NCBI GenBank assembly: GCA_963575745.1
Contig: CAUYUJ010011248.1
Coordinates: 142,501 to 206,500, forward strand
Direction: 5' to 3'
Length of the DNA stretch: 64,000 nt
Source of the DNA: Prorocentrum cordatum
Lineage: Eukaryota; Sar; Dinophyceae; Prorocentrales; Prorocentraceae
Notes under the pieces: generated by a model
Told to the model about the DNA's origin: nothing
Seen by the model: only the letters and a program-made list of their open reading frames with translations
Databases searched by the model: none
Shown: positions 10,966 through 21,334 of the stretch, piece by piece
Numbering within the stretch: the stretch's first letter is position 1
Layout: every line of letters starts with the position of its first letter
Position numbers and translations under genes: made by a program

Positions 10966-13900
10966 GAGCAACGTGCAACTTGACCGTCTCCTCCGCCGCG
11001 CCGATGGGCAGCCCCCTCGAGGGCCCGTCCGCCAGGTTCAGCTCCGACGGGACCCAGCGGTAGTAGCCCCTGATCCTGCACACCATCTGGATGATCCCCG
11101 CGATGCGGCACAGGTGCAGGACGTCCTTCGCCGAAGAGCGCCCCTTTTGCTGCGCCCCCAGCGACGCCAGCGAGTCCGTGAAGATCAGGATCCTGTGCCC
11201 CCACGCCTGCGAGGTCCTGCTCAGATGCCTCAGCGTGGCCACCACCGTCCGCAGCTCCAGGATGTTGTTGTGCTCCTGGTGCCCCCGCTTCCCGCAGAAG
11301 AGGCCGTGCCAGTGGTGCTCCAGCCACGCGGGCCTGAGAGGCATGGTCGTCCCCGTCGCCTTGGCAATCTGGGTCCTGCCTCCTCGCAGCCTCAGCCGGG
11401 CCCCCACTGGTATCGTTCCCCACGCGGGCTCGAGCTCCTTCATGATCTCGGCGTAGCACCTGCAGAGCTCGAGTGGGTACGCGCATGCCAGCTGTGTCCA
11501 CCTGAGCCCACATGGTGACTTGCCCCTCAGCTCCTGGTGAGGCCCCCGCGTGCGGCTGCAGCAGCGAAAGGTACCTGTACATTTCCTCGCCAGCTTCGTC
11601 ATCTCCCTCACGCTCGTGACAAACGCGGTGGGCTTCTTCCAGACCTCGCCAAACATGCAGTAGTCCAGCTCCACCCTCCAGACGTCTGCCTTCACCAGCA
11701 CCTCCACCAGCGGTGGGAAAGCCCAAATGTAGCTCCCAGAAGGATTCTCCAAAGTGAAGGGAATCGCCAGCGTCACGCAGACCTTCAACGCTTCCACCGC
11801 CACCAGGCACAGCAGGTTTCCCTCCTCGAGCTTGGTCTGACTTGGTCCGTCCAAAGTGGGCAGCCCCCAGATGCACTCGGTTGACCTCAGAGGCGGCGCC
11901 CGAGCTTTCGAGAAGGTGGCACAAGGCGGCGCTAGGTGAACCCACCAGTACCACCCCTGCCGCAGCCTCCTCAGCAGCAGCTCCAGGTTCTCGCACACCA
12001 GCACGTCGTACTCGGCCCCCTCCGAGATGTCCCACGCCTCCCCCCAGGAGTTCGTGAGGTCCTTGACGGCATCCAGCAACCTCGACGATCCCGAGAACAA
12101 CTCCAGCACCCCTGGGCGGCCAGCCTGGGGTCGGGCCGGCAGGTCCTCCTCGTCGCCCTCGGCCTCCACCGTCCTCTCCACCTCGGTGTGCAAATCCTCC
12201 GCCAGGGGGCCCCAGAGACCTTCCGTCCCCCGTGCCGCTTCCGCTCTCGCCTCCTCGGGATCGCAGTCGCAGGCCAGGGCTCCGTATCCGCTCTCCGAGG
12301 CGTCCGTCATGTACGCACGTGGCCACCAGGGGGCCTCCAGGTCCGCCTCCATGTAGATCGAGAGGCTGACCAGGGCCGCGAGCTCGCTCTTGACGATCTC
12401 GGGCAGCCTCCTTGGCACGACCGCCTCCTCCAGCCCCCAGCTCCGGACCCATCTGTAGGTCTCGTCCAGGATAGCGAACGCGGGCCGGAACACCATCATG
12501 GTCCACGTCCAATGGCCCACCAGGCTCGACAAGACTGCTGGCTGAGCAGCGTCCTCCGTCAGCAGGGCCTCCGTCGCCAAGACCAGCTCCGCCAACTTCT
12601 TCGTCTGGGCCCTCAGGACGTAGGGCCTGGCCGTAGGTATCGTGAGTCCCAGCCCCGCGCTGAGCCCCTCTCCCCAGTCCTCTTTGTGGATCGCGAGGCC
12701 CTTGCTGTTCAGGAGCTCCTTTACCTCCTCCTTGTCCTTCACGATGTCCTCCTCCTCGCCTGGGCCCTTCCGAGTAAAACCAATGTAGTCGTCGATATAA
12801 AGCATCAGGATGAGCTTCACCGCCACCTCCTCGGCCGTCCCGTCCTCCACCGCCTCGGTCACGCTTGGGGCGAGATCCCCCTGCTGCAACGAAGGTCGAG
12901 TGGCTGACGTCGGGCTCCGAAAGCTTGGGGTCGGCTTCCCATAGGTAATACTCGGCGCCCGCAGTGACTCGAAGCTCGCTCCCAGGCAGGTGTGGGCCAA
13001 GAAGACCGCCCAGGCCGAGCCCATCACCAGGCTCGCTGCTCCAGGACCGATCTCCGAATCCAAGGGCACTCTGAAGTTCAAGCCCTTCTCCTGCCCGTAC
13101 TGGTACAGCTCCCGCGGCGACGCGCCCTCCACGACAAAGAACTCCGCCAGTTCCGAGCCCCAGTGCAGTCGATAAAACCAATCCGGTACGTCGCCCTGGA
13201 ATGAGAAGAGCCGCCGCCCATGCAGGATGACCTCGTCCAATTCCAGCAAAGCCAGACCTGCGGGACCCCCAAGCGGCACACACGGAGGCTCGTGAAGAAG
13301 AACGTTGACCTTCCGGCAGTCCCAGATCAAGCGGCTCTTGAGCACTACCCCTGAGTCGGGGTCGACGTCCTTGGCCACTGTGAACAGACCGACCTTCTCC
13401 CTCACCTCCTTCACGTAGTCGAGCATCCCCGCCTGGTACATGCGCGCCAGGAGCTCCAGCTTCTCGGTCCTGCTTCTCAGCGCCGGGTCCGAGTAGCTCT
13501 TCGTCTTCTCGTATCGCTCCCAGTCCACCTCGCCAGGGCTCTTGATCATCAGCTTCTGGCACGAGTCGATATAGCTGCCTGCACAAGCCGAGAGGTCCTG
13601 GACACGAAGAGGCGCCGTACCCGGGGTGGGTAGGGAGACTTGACCAGCTCGAAGGGGGCACAGATCCCCCTTTTTGTATCTTGTCACCTTCTTCTTTTCG
13701 AGCCGCTGCCCGCCGTCTCCTCGAGGCGGCCAAGAGCCACCCTGCCGTCGCTGATGGTGCCCCAGCCCGCCCGCGCGGCGTGCCGGTCCCAGATGTCGCT
13801 GACGATCCTCTTCTGGAGCGGGCTGCTCGCTGTCCACTTCTCTTTCGCCACCTCCTCCGTCTTCAGCGGTGATGGGGTAAGCCAGCCACTCGCACAGCCC

Positions 13901-14356
13901 GAAGCCATACTCTCGATCGCCGAAACCGCCCTCCCCACCCTCCTCCACGTAACGCGCAGGCTGACAGAACTCAAACCCGCACTTGATCTCCTCGTACTCA
14001 GTGGAAAGGGGAGGTCGGGGAGTGATCTCAGCGGATCGCGCTCTCGAGGATCCATTCACGACGCCTGGGAAAGCTCCCACCTGGTGACCTGCACCACGAC
14101 GCACTGGTTGACTTGCCTGCGGCAGTGGAGCCTCGAACAGGTCGATGCCGACCTCTTCAGACTCGAAAATCGCCTGGGCGGGGGGGCCCTCCCAGGCACG
14201 CTCGATGAACACCCAGCCCAGCAGGCACCCGAATAACCCGATCAGGATGACGGCCTGAGGCGGGCGGCGAGAGGTAGCCGGCCCCCCCAAGCAGCGTGGT
14301 GCGGTGCCTGTAGCACGCTCTTGGCCAGTGGTTACCACGATCGCACCGGCCGCAAC
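10966..14356 (-). CDS. Pol polyprotein: RT, nested methyltransferase-like domain, RNase H
   Basis: The RT has K-S-R-L-I-W-D-C-R-K-V-N, the A motif G-D-V-P-D-W-F-Y-R-L and the C motif L-Y-I-D-D-Y-I-G (about 12781-12810). RNase H starts with Y-M-T-D-A-S-E-S-G-Y-G-A (about 12270-12310). It resumes only about 1 kb later with N-N-I-L-E-L-R (about 11250), F-T-D-S-L-A-S-L (about 11175) and N-L-A-D-G-P-S-R-G (about 11020). Between these blocks sits a C5-MTase-like domain: V-L-E-L-F-S-G-S (about 12100), A-P-P-C-A-T-F-S-K-A-R (about 11915-11940) and F-T-L-E-N-P (about 11740). The reading frame follows Gag in phase after one TAG. A short stretch, about 13880-13690, reads better in another frame (S-P-L-K-T-E-E-V-A-K-E-K-W), so two compensating indels are likely there. 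A hydrophobic segment near the N-terminus (I-L-I-G-L-F-G-C-L-L-G-W) is unusual. Confidence 0.82.
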
Positions 14357-16201
14357 CTATTCGCCGTCGGCACCGCCTGCCCCGCCGCCACCTGCGTTCA
14401 GGTGCTTGTTGAGGGTCGCGCGGCGCCTTAACTTCTCCAGAACTTCCTCATCGGCCTTCAGGTTCTCGCTGTCACGATCTCCGTCCAGCCTCAGGTACTC
14501 CTCCGCCAAACTCCAGTCGACCTTGGACTTCCACTTGCCCCCGTTCTGCTGCTTGGGCCTCTGCCAGTCGGCCCTGCACTGGACCCGCTCGTATGCCTTC
14601 CAGATCGAGTAGAGCCGCAAGCAGGTCAGCTCAGACGCCTGGCTATTGATCGGCGCGTCGTGCTCCCCCGAGGTCATCATGCGGTCCAGCACCATGGCCA
14701 GCATGTTCACCTCGTTCGCCACCGTCGCGCCCTGCAGCTCCTTGCTGCGAAGCCACTCCTGCGTCTCGACGCGGGCCGTCCGACCTCCACGGTAGAGCTT
14801 CGCCAGCACCGTCGGAGCGACCCGAGTCCGGACCCCCCCGACCTGACCGCCCACCGCGGGCCGGTACTGCTGCAGCACCGTCAGGAGGCTGTCCTTCGGG
14901 TTGGTCGACTCCAGCTTCAGCTGCACGATCTGGTCCTTCATGGGATCGTCAAGCTCGGCGCCGATCTTCTCCCACGAGCCGCTGCTCCCGCTGCTGCTCA
15001 CAGGCGTCGCCGAGCCCGCCGTCGCCTTCGCCGAATCCCTCGCCACGACCCCCTCGTGCTCGTTCAGCTTCCGAATGAACGCGTCGATGTCGCCCCCACT
15101 CGGCTCCGACCCGCCAGGCGTCCGAGCCCCCTCTGGGGACTCCTCTCGGCGTGTGCCCTGGCGAGCGGGCGCCTGAGCAGGGGGCGGCGCTGGCAGCCTT
15201 GCCTCGGCCTCCTCGCGCATCCGGTCCTTCAGGTCGACCACCGCTGAGGCCAGCTCCGCTTGGCCCCTCGCCAGCTCGGAGAACAAGGCCTTCGCATCGG
15301 GCTCCTCGTCGCTGTCGCTCATGTCTCGTCCTCCGATGATGGCCGTCCCGTCGTCACTGTCGCTCTCGCTGTCCGAGCTGTCACCTCGACCCTCGCCGCC
15401 GTAGGTGTAGTGCATCCAGATCATGTACCCCGCCACCGCGATCCCCCCGACCGTGCAGGCGATCTTCTCCAGGTTCCCGTTCTCGTACATGTCGTTGACC
15501 AGCTCCATCACGGACTGCAGGTCCTCGAACGCCTGGAAGCCCGCCTTCACGGTGTGATAGCCGCTGCTCACCCACGACCCCAGCTCCAGGTAGCGCCACG
15601 CGCGCCACCCCAGGAAAGCCGCCGAGCCCCACGCACCGGCGGTGCGGTAGCTCCAGCCGGCCACAGCAGCCGTGCTCACCCCCTTGAACATCCAGCTAGC
15701 CATCGCCGTCTTGGAGCTCGACTTCTTCTTCTTCTGGGCCTGCTTCACCTTCTCCGTACGCGCCTCGGCCTCCTTCAACTCCGAACGAGCTATGAGGCGC
15801 TCGGATGCGATCAGCGCGGCATCCCGCTGCTTCTCGGTGAGGCCAGGGTGCTCCGTCCACACGATCCCTTGCTTGGGCTTGCTCAGCGCGAACTTCTTGT
15901 CACGCACATTCACCAGCACCACCCGCTGCGTCGGGTCCACCGCAGTCCACACGGTGGACTTGGCCCCTCCGACCTTGGTGATCAGCAGGAGCACCACACC
16001 GGTCGGCTTCGACTGCGACAGCAGGTGCAGACGGTTCCAGCGCGCCCACGGCGCCATATAGCTAGGCCGACTCCCCCTGAACAGCTCCTCCACGCCGTCC
16101 TGCCCCGCGGGCGCTGAGAAGAGCGGCTCGCTGTCGCTCTCGCCCTCCTCCGCGCTGGCCTCCCACAGGCCCGGCAGGAGCGCCTCCCACTCGCTGGCCA
16201 C
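14357..16201 (-). CDS. Gag-like ORF of the DIRS-like retrotransposon
   Basis: About 614 codons, upstream of and in the same frame as pol, ending in TAG at 14359-14357. The protein has an acidic N-terminus, a Lys-rich stretch (K-K-K-K-S-S-S-K), a glycine-rich hydrophobic segment (G-G-I-A-V-A-G-Y-M-I-W), an acidic/Ser-Asp linker, then a disordered Pro/Ala region. The C-terminal part is folded-looking, with E-V-N-M-L-A-M-V-L-D-R-M-M and a basic end. No zinc knuckle is visible. Its role as the structural protein is inferred from position. The marked start is a GTG and the frame is open further upstream, so the true start is uncertain. Confidence 0.6.
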   Translation of the reverse strand: MASEWEALLPGLWEASAEEGESDSEPLFSAPAGQDGVEELFRGSRPSYMAPWARWNRLHLLSQSKPTGVVLLLITKVGGAKSTVWTAVDPTQRVVLVNVRDKKFALSKPKQGIVWTEHPGLTEKQRDAALIASERLIARSELKEAEARTEKVKQAQKKKKSSSKTAMASWMFKGVSTAAVAGWSYRTAGAWGSAAFLGWRAWRYLELGSWVSSGYHTVKAGFQAFEDLQSVMELVNDMYENGNLEKIACTVGGIAVAGYMIWMHYTYGGEGRGDSSDSESDSDDGTAIIGGRDMSDSDEEPDAKALFSELARGQAELASAVVDLKDRMREEAEARLPAPPPAQAPARQGTRREESPEGARTPGGSEPSGGDIDAFIRKLNEHEGVVARDSAKATAGSATPVSSSGSSGSWEKIGAELDDPMKDQIVQLKLESTNPKDSLLTVLQQYRPAVGGQVGGVRTRVAPTVLAKLYRGGRTARVETQEWLRSKELQGATVANEVNMLAMVLDRMMTSGEHDAPINSQASELTCLRLYSIWKAYERVQCRADWQRPKQQNGGKWKSKVDWSLAEEYLRLDGDRDSENLKADEEVLEKLRRRATLNKHLNAGGGGAGGADGE

Positions 16202-16481
16202 GATCGCCAGCGCCAGGGCCCACCCGACAGGCCCAGCACGCGCCGTGGCGACGCGAGGCCACGCGGCGCGGCGCGCCCGCGGCAGGGGGCGGCGACCGCC
16301 GCCCAGGGTGGCCCACGCCCGCGTCGCCGCCGGCCGCGGCGGGCACGGGCCAGCGGCCGCGCTCCAGGGCCCAGCGGGGCCCCGATCGCCCGCGAGCGCG
16401 CGGGCGCCTCGAACACCTGAAAGGCTGGTGTGCTCGAAGGCTCGAGAAAAGGCGGGGCTGCCCGCCTCTCAAACCTCTCGA

Positions 16482-16591
16482 GCCGAAGCTGCAGCCAAAC
16501 AATAGTAATGACATGCAACGAATGGATGCAATGAGGGCGGCTAGATACATTGACGATGCTACTGTAAAAGTGTGTTTGTAAAACGTGTATT
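16482..16591 (-). repeat. Split direct repeat A1 (5' end of element)
   Basis: A 110-bp copy of A, the same orientation as 9002-9111. The similarity stops at AAAACGTGTATT, taken as the 5' boundary of the element. Confidence 0.85.
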
Positions 16592-16652
16592 ATAGGTTTC
16601 TCCAGAGAGCTCGGGAGGTTGGCTGGTTGAGTTCTGCGGAGAACTCTAGGGC

Positions 16653-16735
16653 CCACTCCGCTCTAGAATGGTGATTCTCAGAGTTTCGGGGCAGACGTAG
16701 ACACGAATTCGAAATCGCCGAACTAGGTCGGACCA
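16653..16735. mobile_element. Small hairpin MITE, copy 3
   Basis: CCGCTCTAGAATGGTGATTC at the left end and GAAATCGCCGAACTAGGTCG at the right. It lies about 60 bp outside the A1 end of the retrotransposon. It shares the internal word CAGACGTAGACACNAA with the copy at 19951. Confidence 0.65.
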
Positions 16736-17198
16736 GTTGTCAAGACATGGGGTGATGGGCCTGCCGCGCAGGACGCGCAGAAGATCTTGCACCTTGCTGT
16801 CCGCGCGCGGGAGCTCAGCGTCACCGCCGCGGAGGCGCGCGTGACTTCCTTCTGTATTGCCTGTCTCGTCGTCTTGATGTGGCCGTGCGAAGCTCTGATT
16901 CGGGTAGTGGTCTCGCGTGTCGAGGCGGGGAGTTGCGTTTCCGCAGCTGGGGCGCGTCTTGCATTGGCCAGACAATTCGATGATGTTGGGTTTCCAGTTG
17001 GGTGTTCCGAATGAGATAGTGCTGGGGACAGGCGTCGTTTCAGATCTGCGCTCTTCGGAGATTATAGAGTAGCCAGTCTCGCTCGACTTGCAAGCTCGCT
17101 GCACGGGCACTGATTATGCATTGCAGTCTATCCTGGGGTTTGCTGTGGCCCAGGAGGGGCAGGTGGAAGAAAAGTTAGAGGAGGGGTGCGGGTGACGA

Positions 17199-17280
17199 GG
17201 AGTGGCCGCCCTAGTCAGGTGATTTCTGTTGTGTTTTGAAGGCGGAGGGCGCCGTGTGAATCACCGCTCTAGGGCGGGCG
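17199..17280. mobile_element. Small hairpin MITE, copy 4
   Basis: GTGGCCGCCCTAGTCAGGTG on the left and GAATCACCGCTCTAGGGCGG on the right form a clear inverted repeat. Confidence 0.65.
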
Positions 17281-17342
17281 ATGTGAGCTCGTGGGTGTGG
17301 ACGTGGGTTTCGGCTTCGGCGGGGAGGGGTGCGGAATGCGAG

Positions 17343-17424
17343 GTGTCGCTGCTTTAGTCAGATGATTTCTATGGTGTGTTTGAAGGCGCACGGCGCTGTG
17401 CGAATCACTGCTTTAGGGCGGGTG
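17343..17424. mobile_element. Small hairpin MITE, copy 5
   Basis: GTCGCTGCTTTAGTCAGATG on the left and GAATCACTGCTTTAGGGCGG on the right. It is a tandem neighbour of copy 4. Both are followed by the same GTGGGTGTGGACGTGGGTTT sequence, so a ~145-bp unit was duplicated. Confidence 0.65.
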
Positions 17425-18320
17425 ATGTCAATTTGTGGGTGTGGACGTGGGTTTCGGCGGCGTCTGTCGGGGGGGGGGTGTCTTGATGCGGTGGCACGTA
17501 ACGGGCCAGGATGCGGGAGTGGGGGCCTCTGTCAGGTTAGTGTGGCCCAGCCACGCTAGCGCGGATCACGTGGGTCGATCTCGCCGATGTCATGCTGATG
17601 TTAGGGCCGTCCAGCGATGCTTCGTTCCACCTCCCTCTGTGAGATGTCCGGTCGCTGCTCTGTGATTCTCGTTGCGGCGCCCCAGGCCGTGGAGTCAGGC
17701 ATGGGGGTGATGTTCCGGCAGATTGCGGACAGGGTCGCGATGCCGCGGCCATGGCCGGGGGGGGGGGCCCGGGGTGGAGGAGTACTTCATGTCGGCAGTG
17801 GGCCTCTAGGGCAACAGTCATGTGTTCGAGCGGTCTTCGTCGCAGTGTGAGATCGACGGATCTGATCAGCTAGGCCATCAGGGGCATTGCTGGTTCCACT
17901 GGCTCTCGCCGGGCTTGTTTGGGCAGCAGCGCGCCTGCTGGCCGGGGCGGCGGGCGCGCGCGCCGAGGCCGCGTCGCGTGCAGGGCGTCCTCCGGGATCT
18001 CCTGCAGCAGTGGAGGGGCTCGGCGTCGGTCGACGATTTCCGCGAGGTGCATTTGTTAACGTGGGGATTGTATTCCCTTCATATGTTTATACATCCAATC
18101 GGGTTTTTTGTTTTCTCTGGACTTCGCGGCGCAGCTCCGAAAGTTCCCGTTTCTCTCGGTCAAAGGGGCGGGAAGGTGTGGTGGGCAATCGGCAGAGGAG
18201 GCAGAGGGCTGCTTGTCGGAGGCAGGAAGCAGGAGAAGGATTCCCAAAACTACAGTAACCGCGAGTTGTATGATGTTCATCACTCCCAGGCAGCCCGAGA
18301 ATGTTGTTATGCGGGGTTGC
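17425..18320. other. No gene recognised
   Basis: Moderate-complexity DNA with open frames on both strands. No convincing protein or RNA gene. Confidence 0.4.
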
Positions 18321-18324
18321 ATCG

Positions 18325-18570
18325 TTGGAGTACTCTGAAGTATGAATCAATCGCTTCGCTGATGCCGCTGGCTCATATTGTAGTATCGCTGGCATTTGCC
18401 TGGTGCTCGTTTGGGCATTGCGGGGGTCTTGCGGCGATTTGGGGGGTTCTTTGGGGTCGACTGGCAGATTATATCGAGGGCTTCCTTAGGGAAGTTGGAA
18501 TGCTTTCGGGCCTCTTCGGAGGCCTTGAGGGTGGCGCGCAGGAGCAAAACCATCTCCGACGGGAATGTTC
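18325..18570. repeat. Dispersed repeat, partial copy (partner at 57.9-58.2 kb)
   Basis: The block AATCGCTTCGCTGATGCCGC then TGGCTCATATTGTAGTATCG matches, at roughly 80%, the reverse complement of 58090-58170. In translation both give a similar S-x-A-S-L-x-P-x-A-H-x-V-x-S-L-A string. Confidence 0.55.
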
Positions 18571-19950
18571 CGGAAAGGTTCCGGGGACCTTAGGAGCCGC
18601 ATTGCGTTCGTTATTTAGAAATATACTGAGGCAGTGACGGGGGAGGTCAGCACGCCATTGGCCGGTTGGGCTGGCGCATTCATTATTGTGTTCTTTTTGT
18701 CAGTTCAGGCAGCGAAGAAGAGGCGCAAGGGTGCGGCGTGAGTTCTGCGCGGAGTGCGTTCATGAGCTTGTGGGCGCCATCGCGCGCGCGGGCTCGGCGG
18801 GTACCCGTAGGGCCTCGCGCTGGACAGGGCGTCTCGACGGCGCGTCGTCCTAGGAGTGGGGGAATTTAATTGAATTCAGTTTGGGGGTGCGACTTTCGCT
18901 TGAGTTCTGGAGGGGTGTGTGATGCGGTTTGGGTTGTGCGGGCGCCGCGGTGTGAATCGGGGAGATATGGCATGGAGGAGCCATGGTGTTTGCGGAGGGC
19001 GTGCGGTCCTGAGGGGGATCTCCTCAGTGCGAGGCTCGCACGCGGCATGCCTGGCAGATGCTGCGGGTGCGGGCGCCAGCCTCGCGTAGGCAGTGTCGTG
19101 TATACTATCGCGCCGACAGGCGGGATTGACGTCAGCTGGCGTCGACAGGTGCCCTCCGAATGCGTGTGTCCTTTTTCGTCTGGCAGTGCGTCAGTCGTGG
19201 AGCTCCTGATGAGATGCGAGGGTGGCGTTGCGCTCCCGGTGGTCTCACTTGCGCGCGGCATGGGTAAATGCTGGGGCCGCGGGTGGGCATGCGATTTGAA
19301 ATTTGTCCGGGCGAGTGTGCGCGGCGCGCGCCCGCCTCGGGCGGCGCCTGGTGCGCGGCCCGGCTCGCTCGGCGGCTTGGTCCGCGAGGGCTAAGCTGGT
19401 GCCCTCGCGGCGCCGCGCAGCCGGTTTTCAGGGGCAGGGGGGCTTAGTTGGCGGGCCTCGCGCCTGTGACGGCTGCAAAGAGGCCTCGCTCGGCGGCGCA
19501 CGACGACGCCGACAAGGCGAGAACGTTCGACGCCACGATGACGACCGCCGCCGGGTGGGCCAGTAGCTTGTTTCGCCTTCAACCCATTCCCACCCCTAAC
19601 TCCTTCTGAGTGGATGGATACTGTGCTCTTTCCCTTGTGGCTGTTGCTTGCGCTCTCTCCACTCGTTCGAGTCTTGGCTCCGCTCGACCGACTCGAGCCC
19701 GCCGCGGAAATGGAAAGTGGAGGGGGGCAGATTCTAGGGGGGGTTCTTCTAATGATCCGCGGAGGTCCGTTACTTCATTCTTGAAGAGGAGGAGGGGAGG
19801 GAGAGAGAGGCGAGAGGAGGGTGAAGGAGGACCAGACTGATAAGGCGGAAGGGAAGGATGAGGAGGAGCGCGAGGGAACGGACGGTGATGATGATGATCA
19901 TGATGATTGCAGGGGCGGCCGTTGGCTTGATCTGGAACGGAGTCTGAAAC
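18571..19950. other. No gene recognised
   Basis: GC-rich DNA with short overlapping frames. Nothing supported. Confidence 0.4.
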
Positions 19951-20032
19951 GACTCCGCTTTAGAATGGTGATTCTGAGTGTTGCGGCACACGCAGACACC
20001 AACTATGAAATCACCAAACTAGGTCGGATTAG
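19951..20032. mobile_element. Small hairpin MITE, copy 6
   Basis: CTCCGCTTTAGAATGGTGAT on the left and GAAATCACCAAACTAGGTCG on the right. The interior resembles copy 3. Confidence 0.65.
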
Positions 20033-20099
20033 GGGTCGGGAGATTCCCGTCCCAGGATAGTTTGCTAGCTTGTGTGACAATCGACGCTCTTAAAATCGA

Positions 20100-20290
20100 T
20101 TCAGTAATGCTGATGATGATGATGGTGCTGATGCCTATGATGATGATACTAATGATGATGATGATGATGAGGAGGAGGAGGGGGGGAGAAGGGAGAGGAT
20201 TGTGGGTGATGTTGATGATGACGAAGAGAAGGGGGAGAAGGAGGAGGGGGTGCGGGAGGGGGGGCAGAGAGCAGGGAGGAGGAGTAGGCT
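20100..20290. repeat. (GAT)n then GGA-rich microsatellite
   Basis: GATGAT-rich to about 20170, then GAGGAGGGGG-type purine-rich DNA. Confidence 0.85.
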
Positions 20291-20299
20291 GACAAGTTG

Positions 20300-20860
20300 G
20301 ACGAGCAGGATTGTCGGCGTCGTCGTTCTCGTCGTCGTCGCCGCCGTCGTTGTCTACGGCGCGCCCGCCGTCGTCGGGCGCCCGCGGAGGTCTCGACCTC
20401 TTTTTTCTGGTTGTTGTGGTAGTTTTGGTTTCTACTGTGTCCCCGGGGCCAGAAAACGGTTTCCCGAGGTTCCTCCCTCCTGCAATGGTTGCGCCGTCTT
20501 CGCCGCTGCCGCCGTCGGCGCCGGCGCTTCCCTTGCGGCAGGGGTCTGCTGGAAGCTGCTGGCGCTCTGGCACCGGCGCCGGCGGCGGGCCCCCGAGGGC
20601 GAGGGCCCGCGTTCGCGCGAGCGGTGGGGCGGCCTCTTCCTCTATATTCTCGTCCTCCTTTCCTCCCGTCTTCGCCCCTGTGGTTCCTCCGTCTCGCTTC
20701 CCCCTTTCTATCCTCCTCCTTGTCTCATCTCCTCCTCCTCCTCCTGCTGATGATGATGGCGCGGCGGAGGAGGCGTGGGAGGGGGAGGAGAGAGGAGGGA
20801 GGAGGAGTCGGCTGTTAAGGAGGCGGAGAAGGATCATGGGGAAACAGCAACATGACGAAC
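20300..20860. other. No gene recognised; GTC and CCT repeats
   Basis: Short GTCGTC runs near 20315-20350 and a CCTCCTCCT run near 20700-20745. No gene. Confidence 0.4.
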
Positions 20861-20880
20861 GTGACAGCCTCGGGGTTCGG

Positions 20881-20970
20881 GGGAATTGGAACCGCGTCGG
20901 GCGCCCGACGCGGTTCCAATTTCGCGGGGCGCGGCGGATTCTGGAACCGCGGCCCCCTGGGCCGCCAAGA
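20881..20970. repeat. Perfect palindrome with GGTTCC-family repeat
   Basis: GAATTGGAACCGCGTCGGGC meets its own inverse GCCCGACGCGGTTCCAATTT, giving a near-perfect ~40-bp inverted repeat with almost no loop. It is followed by CGGATTCTGGAACCGCGGCC, the same family as in 1.9-2.9 kb. Confidence 0.75.
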
Positions 20971-21334
20971 ATCTCATCAGAAGACACAGCGCCTGACTGT
21001 GAAGCAGGAAAAAACAGGCGCCTCACGACTGTGAAGCACAACGCAGATTCTGGACGCCGAGAAGGGGGGACGGGGGGAAGGAGGAGAGGGAGGCGAGGGC
21101 GAGGGGGAGGGCGAGGAAGAGAAAAACGGGAATCTGGTCGGCAACCGTTTGGTCCAGACCTGCCGGATTCCTGGCTACAGATCACAGGCAAATTTGGGTT
21201 AATAAATCCTTTGGTCGGTAACCGTTTGGTCCAGACCTCCCGGGTCTCTGGTTGCAGATGCATTGCGATGTGCAGGCGGTGGTGATGTATAAATCCTTGG
21301 CTTGGACCGTCGCCGACATGTCCGTCGGTCTCTG

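Larger units (their letters stand above)
8659..16591 (-). mobile_element. DIRS-order (PAT/Ngaro-like) tyrosine-recombinase retrotransposon
   Basis: A full-length-looking element of about 7.9 kb on the minus strand. Its ends show split direct repeats in the order A1 (16591-16482), ORFs, B1 (9420-9110), A2 (9111-9002), B2 (8969-8659). This is the termini type of PAT and Ngaro elements, which integrate by a tyrosine recombinase instead of an integrase. Inside are a Gag-like ORF, RT, a methyltransferase-like domain, RNase H and a tyrosine recombinase, in that order. A and B copies are highly similar (A differs at about 5 of 110 positions), suggesting a fairly recent insertion. The coding region carries several single-base frame shifts, mostly at homopolymers. 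Confidence 0.88.

Noticed and set aside
11536-12907. Plus-strand frames across the retrotransposon
   Set aside because: Shadows of the minus-strand pol gene, which has clear catalytic motifs.
9882-13733. 1283-codon frame overlapping pol
   Set aside because: Only its last ~300 codons (recombinase) look real. The upstream part is a Gly/Arg-rich shadow of the RT frame.
17822-18637. 271-codon frame on the plus strand
   Set aside because: Mixed composition but no family, and overlapping frames on the other strand look equally good. Only the repeat-derived part has a relative elsewhere.
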